DNA of 64,000 nucleotides from Hoplostethus atlanticus (lineage: Eukaryota > Chordata > Actinopteri > Trachichthyiformes > Trachichthyidae). Shown piece after piece: positions 57,590 to 64,000 of this stretch; positions within the stretch are counted from its first letter, which is position 1, and every line of letters starts with the position of its first letter. The notes beneath the pieces are model-generated. The model did not search any database and was not told where the DNA came from. It saw only the letters and a list, made by a program, of their open reading frames with translations. Where the stretch lies: contig JAXDDX010000088.1 of the NCBI GenBank assembly GCA_034670405.1, positions 1,894,501 through 1,958,500 of the forward strand, in the 5' to 3' direction. A program made the position numbers and the translations under genes.

Positions 57590-58600
57590 CCGCTTTCAGT
57601 TTTCCATGCAGCCTGCTCGGCGGCTCCCCGCCCACCGCTGCTCTCTGCTGGCTGGCTGGCTGCTGGGCGGACTGGGGCTGATCCGACCGACCAGTTCCGT
57701 ATTCTCTCTAGTTATTTCCACCCAGTATAGACTACGAAGGACCTGGCAGTGTCATGGTGGACATTCCTCCTCAGCCTCGGCACCCGTAACTCCGAGGGGG
57801 AGCGGAAAGTAAAGGGGGTAAGGGCTGCTTTTTATTTCTAAGACTGCGCGTTTCACACCGATGGCGAATTCATCAGCCGACGTCGGTCGCGTCCAGCCAA
57901 ACTTTGACGCTGCTGGACCTCCCCTCTCTGTCTATGTCTCTCTACCCCGCTCTCTCTCTCTCTCGCTCGCTCGCTCTCTCTCTCTTCCGAAAGGCAAAGT
58001 GCCTCGCCGTGCACACACATGCGGGGTTAGTCACGCAAAATGCACAATGCAACACAAAACCCGCCTCTGTGGATTTCCATTCGTGTCGTTTTAAGGCCGT
58101 GACGTGGGCGCTGTGCAACTTTTGCTGTCGATACGTGCTGCGAGTGTGTGTGTGTGTGTGTGTGCGAGCGCGCGTGTCGATGCACGGGTTACAGTAACGA
58201 GCTGCGTGCGTGTGTGTGCGCGCGCACGTGTATGTATGCATGAGTCCGCGTGTGTGTATACGTACATATAAGTGCGTGTGTGTGTGTGTCGTCCATTGAT
58301 GTTGTTTTGACACAGGTGACGTAGACCGTGACGCGCCGAACGATGAGATAAGCAGATCAGCTCCATGTGAATAAATAACATGCCTGCTCTCTCTCTCTCT
58401 CGCTCTCTCTCTCGCTCTCTCTGTGTGTGTGTGTGTGTGTGTCATTGACGGACATTGAGGGGATTTCTGAGCTGCGCACTTGCGATTTTTCGAGCAAAAG
58501 CCGACCCACGCCGAACCGAGCAGGTCTACACACTGTTTCCCCTGTGTAGTTCCTCCATAGGGCTGCGTGGTGTCGGGAGGTAGCGGGGAAACACCGAAAC
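57590..58600 (+). promoter_or_regulatory. CpG-rich segment, candidate pcgf5 promoter and 5' UTR
   Basis: CpG is frequent from about 57600 to 57900 and again at 58080-58600, unlike the surrounding DNA. Vertebrate PCGF genes have CpG-island promoters and noncoding first exons. A possible donor (ggg|gtaagg) lies near 57817. Direction and gene assignment are inferred from the plus-strand pcgf5 exon 4 kb downstream. Confidence 0.45.
58143..58440. repeat. TG- and CT-rich microsatellites in the CpG-rich segment
   Basis: TG runs lie near 58145-58160 and 58270-58290, CT runs at 58385-58420, and a TG run at 58422-58442. Histidine/threonine frames are artefacts. Confidence 0.85.
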
Positions 58601-58699
58601 CCACTTTCAATTAGTTAAACACAGTTCACCCACCCGACGTACCAAGTAGTGTCAAAGTGATGCAAGTTATATGAAGATAGTGCCCATCCCAAATGATAA

Positions 58700-59060
58700 A
58701 GCGCTCTAATATCGCTATAGTACGTCTGTGGTATAAATAGTGAGCTCATGCAACCCTTATTGTAGTGTGACTCCTATGGTAACATTATAATATCCCTATA
58801 ATTGGAGCCTATAGTATGTGATTTTCAATAGTGAGTTTATTCTGACCTTATAGTACTTTATCTCCTATGTTATCACTATAATATACATCTAATACTCCTA
58901 TAGGGACTTAAAGTGGGAGTGTGGTGACATTAATGTACTTTATGGTATTATAGCTCCCACGCTATCACTGTAATCTGCCTATTGGATTCATAGTTGTGTT
59001 GTGGTATTGCGTAATTCTACAATGTATTATAGCATTACTATGGTTCTTTCTCATATGGGA
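58700..59060. repeat. Degenerate tandem repeat with cctatagt/ttatagtac phrases
   Basis: Phrases such as ctcctatg, tatcactataat and ttatagtacttta recur roughly every 90-130 bp, and again near 59215-59275. They are strongly diverged. Confidence 0.5.
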
Positions 59061-60399
59061 CCAGGGATGCAGTGGAGGGTAAACCCAACTCAACTCAGTT
59101 TACCCACCAAATTTCTAGTCTGACATAAATCTTAATAGGGTAAATTAATAGAATTCTGTGCATCATAGTCAAGCGAAGATACAGTCGTTCCATTATGAAA
59201 AATCACTCTGTTCCTATAGGGACCCATAGCGTGTCTGTGGTGACCTTATTGTACTTTTGTACTTTATTGTACTTTACTAAAATCTATAACAGGATTACTG
59301 GGGTAAACCCATTTGCCCCATTTGCCCCAGTCTTTTTCAGTCCTTAAACATAAATCTTAAATGTATACATCATAGTAAGTAGTATCAAACTGGTGTAAGT
59401 TATATGAAGTATGGGATGTTTTAAAGAAATGTAAATAAATACTTTTCTAAAAGTAGAATTGATTTTTGTTCAGATTTGTAGTTCGTCTTATGATGATATG
59501 GTCATAGTTTACCCACCTTTTTATTTACCACTACATGACTGGTTGGATGTTTAGTTGCATTCAAATGCATGGATACTAGTTTACTTCTATAATGGTTATT
59601 ATGGTATTATGGATCATCATTACATTTTCATGGTAGCCTATAATCAGAGAAGTGGACAACCGTGTATTTACAAAGGGAATGAGTCAGACCTGAGATTGGT
59701 GAGTAATGCCACATCCAAACACACTTACTGTCTGGCTAACTTCATTTACTGTAACTGCAATCTGGGGTTCAAACCTATAGCTCACTCAATCACATCAAAT
59801 AGTTAGCTTCTAAATGGATGAACAATGCATATGAAACTTTAGGTGGGTTTACACACGTCACCATGAAACTTAGTGTTCATATCAGTATCTGTATTTGAAG
59901 CAGGCAAACCAAAATTCATTCAAATCCATCAAAGGGGGGTGGAATGGGGGCACGTTGAGAGTGGTTAGCTATTCATAGCAATGGTAATCCGAAGATGGAT
60001 GCATGTAGGTCAAAACTGTGACAATCTTATTGGACTGATGTCCATGTCACTCTGTTATTTAATGAGTGTTGAACCCTAAAATAAAATTTGAATCAGTCAT
60101 CTTAAAATATTCCCCTTATAGGCTCAAACGCCAGAGTCGCTGCTTCTGGCCATATGTGTGATGTAGTAACAGGCAGGATAATAGATGCTGCTATTGGATG
60201 CACGACGTGCTCATTTCTCTTCGTTTTTCATCTTAATTCAGTAATCTTAGTTTGTTGTATCTCATTCATGCCCATTTATTTCTGTTGATGTATCTTTGAA
60301 TCAAACGATTAAAGCAACAATGCTGAGGCAACTCTATCAACACTGTTGGCCCATCAGAGTTGCCATCACTGTCTTGAGTATGCATTGTTTTTACGTTGG
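59061..60399. other. Gene-free stretch in the inferred pcgf5 5' region
   Basis: AT-rich. The 83-codon frame at 59555-59806 has no recognisable domain. A short flanking copy of the cctatagg repeat lies near 59215. Confidence 0.45.
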
Positions 60400-60626
60400 G
60401 GGACTGCAGTAGCCTAGAGGTTAGAGAGGTAGGCTTGTGGAAGGTTGCTGGTTTGAATCCCCCAACTGGCTGAATGAGGAATACTCTCCCCTCTCTCAGC
60501 AACTACTACTGAGGTGCTCTTGAGCAAGGCACGTAACTCTCATCTGCTCCTGTGGAGTTGTTCAGTGGCCACCAGTAGAAGACTGGTTATACTGGGCAGC
60601 TGAAAATGAGACTGCATGCTTAGTTA
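60400..60626 (+). mobile_element. tRNA-derived SINE (cagtagcctagaggttagag family)
   Basis: The head gcagtagcctagaggttaga is followed by B box ggtttgaatcc at about 60450. The 3' body includes gtggccaccagtagaagact and actgggcagct, the likely ancestor of the minisatellites at 41.4 and 43.2 kb. It is the same head family as 30822-31022. Confidence 0.8.
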
Positions 60627-61861
60627 ATGGCAGCGAGAGGTAACTGGAGAATTTGAACTTCAATTACCAAAAATCCTGTAAGGTGAAGTCACTAAACTAC
60701 ACACAGTTCACCAACCAGCCGGTCCGTGATGCTTCATACCAAAGAAGCCAAAGAGGCGAGAGAGGAGAAGATCTAACATTGGTGAGTCCAGGTTTCTCTG
60801 GACAGAGCCTCACTGCTGTTTAGCAGAGAGTTTGGATTTTGCTTTTAAGTTTGATTCATCACGTCCTGTGTTCCTGTAGTACTTTTTGGGGGACCGGGAA
60901 CCATTGCGGCGGAGTTGCAGTACTGAATGTACGTATGAAACCAAACAGTCACACTTTTTGCGGTGGAAAAGCATCCTCAAACTCGTTTGGGGAGCTAAAA
61001 AGGTTCCTGCTGAGAAGGTTCCTGCTCAGAAAAGTACCCAAAAGGTTCAGGTTCCTGCGGTCGAAAAACGGCTATACTGATTGCTGTTTTTTATTCTTTC
61101 TAGGTAACCTTAATCAAAGGTTGAGAGCTCTTCGGCCACTGTTCCCTCTGTATCCCTTTGAGAGAATGAAGACGTCAACAGCAGCAATGGAAGCATAATA
61201 TGATGGACGCACTGACCAGGACAAGGCTGAATATGCAGAAGTCACTCCCGTGGTGTTAATGGGTGTTTGGCCCTGCTGTGATCAGCTGACCTTTGACCCC
61301 CAGGGTTAAAAATGACGCTCTGGCTGAGACAGGAAGGAAGGCGAGACATTTCACTCCTTGGGAATTCTGGGAATTCAACAAAGCTTTCCCTTTGAAGTGG
61401 CACAGGGCAGACTGGTCAAGCTGTCTTAACCAGGAAAAAAATCTTGATCTCAATGGGACTAACCTGGTTAAATGAAGGTTAAATAACTTCCTGGCGGAGC
61501 GGGAGACTTTACTGAAGAAAAAACGACTAGAACCTAGAATTTGGGTCAATGATGGAACTGGATTTTTCACAGTAGCCCATTGAGTCTAGTTGACTGTGTG
61601 CTATCTCATTTAGCCCTCGTACAACTTGTGGCTAGTGAGGAACTCTTGGCATTAGCCTGGACTAACATAAGCCAGTGTTAGAAGACAATATTAGCCTGTA
61701 ACAGTAAAATTCCCATTCCTCATTGTTGTCAATGGACATTCCTGACTCTCCTCTCCAAAGCTAGAAGCTCTTCAGCTCCAGGGTGGCGTTCAGCATTCCT
61801 CATCAGACTCTCCCGCCCTCAGTCCTGAACTTGACCATAAGTGAGGAAACTGCAGAACTGA

Positions 61862-62023
<162 letters not shown>

Positions 62024-62028
62024 TAGAA

Positions 62029-62062
62029 CCCCCCCCCCCACACACACACACACACACACTAT
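62029..62062. repeat. (C)n/(CA)n microsatellite
   Basis: A C run followed by a CA run directly after the pcgf5 donor. Confidence 0.9.
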
Positions 62063-63190
62063 ACACACAATAAAGGATGCATCATTTTCAACATAGCTGT
62101 AGGTAGCTATTACACCAAAACCAAAACATAAATTTGTGTTGCTTCATACACAACTTTTGTCAATAACAGCACTATTGACACAACGTGAACATGCACATAT
62201 ATGAACTCAAGCACACGTCAACCTTTAGTCTTACTCAGTGAATGATTTGTGGAATATAACTGAATTAATCTGCGTTTAACAAGGGGAACGCAAGTAAAGA
62301 TGAGTTCTAACAGGACGCCCTCAACTCCCTTCAAATAGCTTCGTGGTCTACTTCTTTCTCTGTGTCTCTATTTTCCTCCCTTACCGTGTGTTTACACTGT
62401 AATCAACACGATCAACATGTCACCAGAAGTCCATTCATTTCCTGTAGAGATCAGGGAAACTCCAGAAGCCAAAGTGTGAACGGTAGAGGTTTGCATGGGT
62501 GTGAAATTTAAGCCCGAATCCGCCTGTATATGCCGACTTGAAGGCACTACCCGAACCAGCCAGACAGGTCTTCCCAAATTTGAGACCCGAACCTGATCTG
62601 AACCAGACATCTGCACCAAACAGCAGCATAATTCTGTTTTGTCTCTGTCCGTCTCCCTTCTACATCAAGTGGCTTAGTTTACATAGGCTACAAACACACA
62701 CACAAACACACACAACTGTTTGCAGTTAAGTTGTTTTATTTGTCACTGGTGCTGACAGAACTACAACACAAGTAGGTGGCGTACAATCAAAGTTTCGCTT
62801 GGTGGTGTTTCAACAAAACAAGTGAATGAAATAGAAAGTGCTGCCTGTCGCCTCGCTACAACGTTAACTACGAGCCTAATGTTCAGAAAAACAGTGGCAA
62901 CATGTGACAGCCATTCTGGCAGCGCACTACACTCACACTAAACAACTGTGTGATACTAAATAAAACAGTCTCGGCTTAACAGACAGGGAATGAAATATAA
63001 TAATAATAATAATATAATAATAATAATAATAATGATAATAAAAGGCCCGAGGCACAGCCATAAAAAGATGCCCAGCAACTAGTCAGCAACTAGTCTGTCA
63101 AAGCTGCAGCTCCACGTAGAACCAGTAAATAACAGTTAACGTCTCTATTTTAGGTCTTTTACCCAGAGTCTCTCTTACCCAGTGTAAGGG
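62063..63190 (+). other. pcgf5 first coding intron, unique part
   Basis: No nested gene is visible. A CA-rich patch lies near 62690-62715 and an (AAT)n microsatellite at about 62998-63035. Confidence 0.5.
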
Positions 63191-63191
63191 T

Positions 63192-63360
63192 TGGGCCGCC
63201 CTGGTGGCATTTGGCGAAGGCGGGTACCATGTAACCGCGACTTTCTGGGTTCGAGTTTGGTCGGCGACCTTTGTTGTTTGTCATCCCTCTCTCTCTTTCC
63301 CAATCTTTCCTGTCTCTCTTGACTTTGAACTCTCTAGTAAAGGCTTTTTTTTTTTTAAAT
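63192..63360 (+). mobile_element. tRNA-derived SINE inserted in a LINE
   Basis: The head gggccgccctggtggcattt is followed by a B-box-like gggttcgagtttgg near 63249. A pyrimidine-rich body (catccctctctctctttccc) and a T-rich end follow. It is the same family as 27864-28022. Confidence 0.75.
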
Positions 63361-63374
63361 GCAAGGGCCAATAC

Positions 63375-63850
63375 AACACTGCCAAGACAGCAGGGTAATA
63401 ATGCTACAGATATGTAAAGTAGGGTATCATCCGCATAACTATGGAAATTGACCCCATATTCCCTAATAATTTGACCCAGAGGAAGCATGTACAAAGAAAA
63501 AAGAAGAGGGCCAAGAGTCGACCACTGTAGAACACCATAATAAATAGTGTGTTTTTTGGAAACATGTTCACCAAGACTAACAACATACTGTCTACCACAT
63601 AAATAAGCGATAAACCACTTATTTATACACACCAGTATTCCAAATGCTCCACAATACACCAGTATAGTGTCAAATACTCCATTTAGATCCAGTAAAACAA
63701 GAATAGACACATAATTATTAGTTTTATGTTTCAGATCATTGATTACCTTCAGCAGTGCTGTTTCTGTACTGTGGCCAGTTTTAAAACCCAATTGAAACTT
63801 TTCATTAATATAGTTAATATTTTTTTAAAAAACATTGAGCTGGTTAAAAA
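63375..63850 (-). mobile_element. LINE reverse-transcriptase fragment
   Basis: The minus-strand frame carries GFKTGHSTETALLKVINDL, LLDLNGVFDTI, TLGPLLFSLYM and the catalytic SYADDTLLYI motif of non-LTR reverse transcriptases (L2/Rex type). The 210-codon frame continues into antisense SINE sequence and so is chimeric, not a natural protein. It lacks the endonuclease and most of the thumb. Confidence 0.85.
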
Positions 63851-64000
63851 CTACTTTTTCTAATATTTTGCTTAAAAAGGGGAGATTTTAAATTGGTTTA
63901 AAATTGATTAAGATTGCTTAACATATTTACTAATTGAACTTGAAACTTGAAATATATCTAATATATATCTATTGTCTAATTCAGCCAGACTTCATTGATG

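Noticed and set aside
57942-58610. 222-codon minus-strand frame rich in H, T, R and E
   Set aside because: It is generated by TG and CT microsatellites in a CpG-rich promoter-like region.
63159-63791. 210-codon frame as a host gene
   Set aside because: It is a LINE reverse-transcriptase fragment fused by chance to antisense SINE sequence.

Overview
The window is vertebrate nuclear DNA, most likely from a teleost fish. It has split genes with GT-AG introns, tRNA-derived SINEs, LINE tails of the kinds common in fish, many short inverted-repeat elements and long microsatellites. There is no prokaryotic-style gene organisation. Genes were recognised by comparing spliced translations with vertebrate families recalled from memory. 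No alignment, search or RNA evidence was available.

Layout. (1) 10-4086, minus strand: the 5' half of a kinesin-6 motor gene, kif20b. It has eight coding exons with matching phases, a probable noncoding first exon ending at 4799, and a CCAAT/CHR-like promoter palindrome at 4883-4908. (2) 4.9-8.0 kb: LINE tail, AT-rich tandem repeat and an inverted-repeat element. (3) 8.2-27.4 kb, plus strand: a recent tandem duplication, about 9-10 kb per unit, carrying a choline-transporter-like gene (SLC5A7/CHT1 family). The second copy (18706-26243) is intact with eight exons and 560 codons. The first copy (8200-15714) has lost the 3' half of exon 1 and has two single-base insertions in exon 7, so it reads as a pseudogene. 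Insertions, deletions and an inversion distinguish the copies. (4) 27.4-31.3 kb: LINE and SINE fragments. (5) 31377-38558, minus strand: complete ankrd1 (CARP), nine coding exons and 310 codons. Four consecutive 99-bp exons each encode one ankyrin repeat, and a TATA box lies upstream. (6) 39-57 kb: about 18 kb of gene-poor, repeat-rich DNA. It includes a 2.5-kb minisatellite with a 16-bp unit, a 15-bp minisatellite, minisatellites derived from a SINE tail, and several TIR elements. (7) 57.6-58.6 kb: a CpG-rich segment, probably the promoter of the next gene. (8) 61904-62018, plus strand: the first coding exon of pcgf5, including the start of its RING finger. (9) 62-64 kb: a SINE inside a reverse-transcriptase fragment of a LINE.

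The genes are functionally unrelated: a mitotic kinesin, a solute symporter, a muscle ankyrin-repeat cofactor and a Polycomb RING protein. Their neighbourhood recalls human 10q23 (KIF20B-HTR7-RPP30-ANKRD1-PCGF5), but here the kif20b-ankrd1 interval holds the duplicated transporter and shows no htr7 or rpp30. No wholly new biological system is evident. The most interesting parts are the degenerating transporter tandem pair, the altered substrate-site residues of its intact member, and the minisatellites born from a SINE tail.
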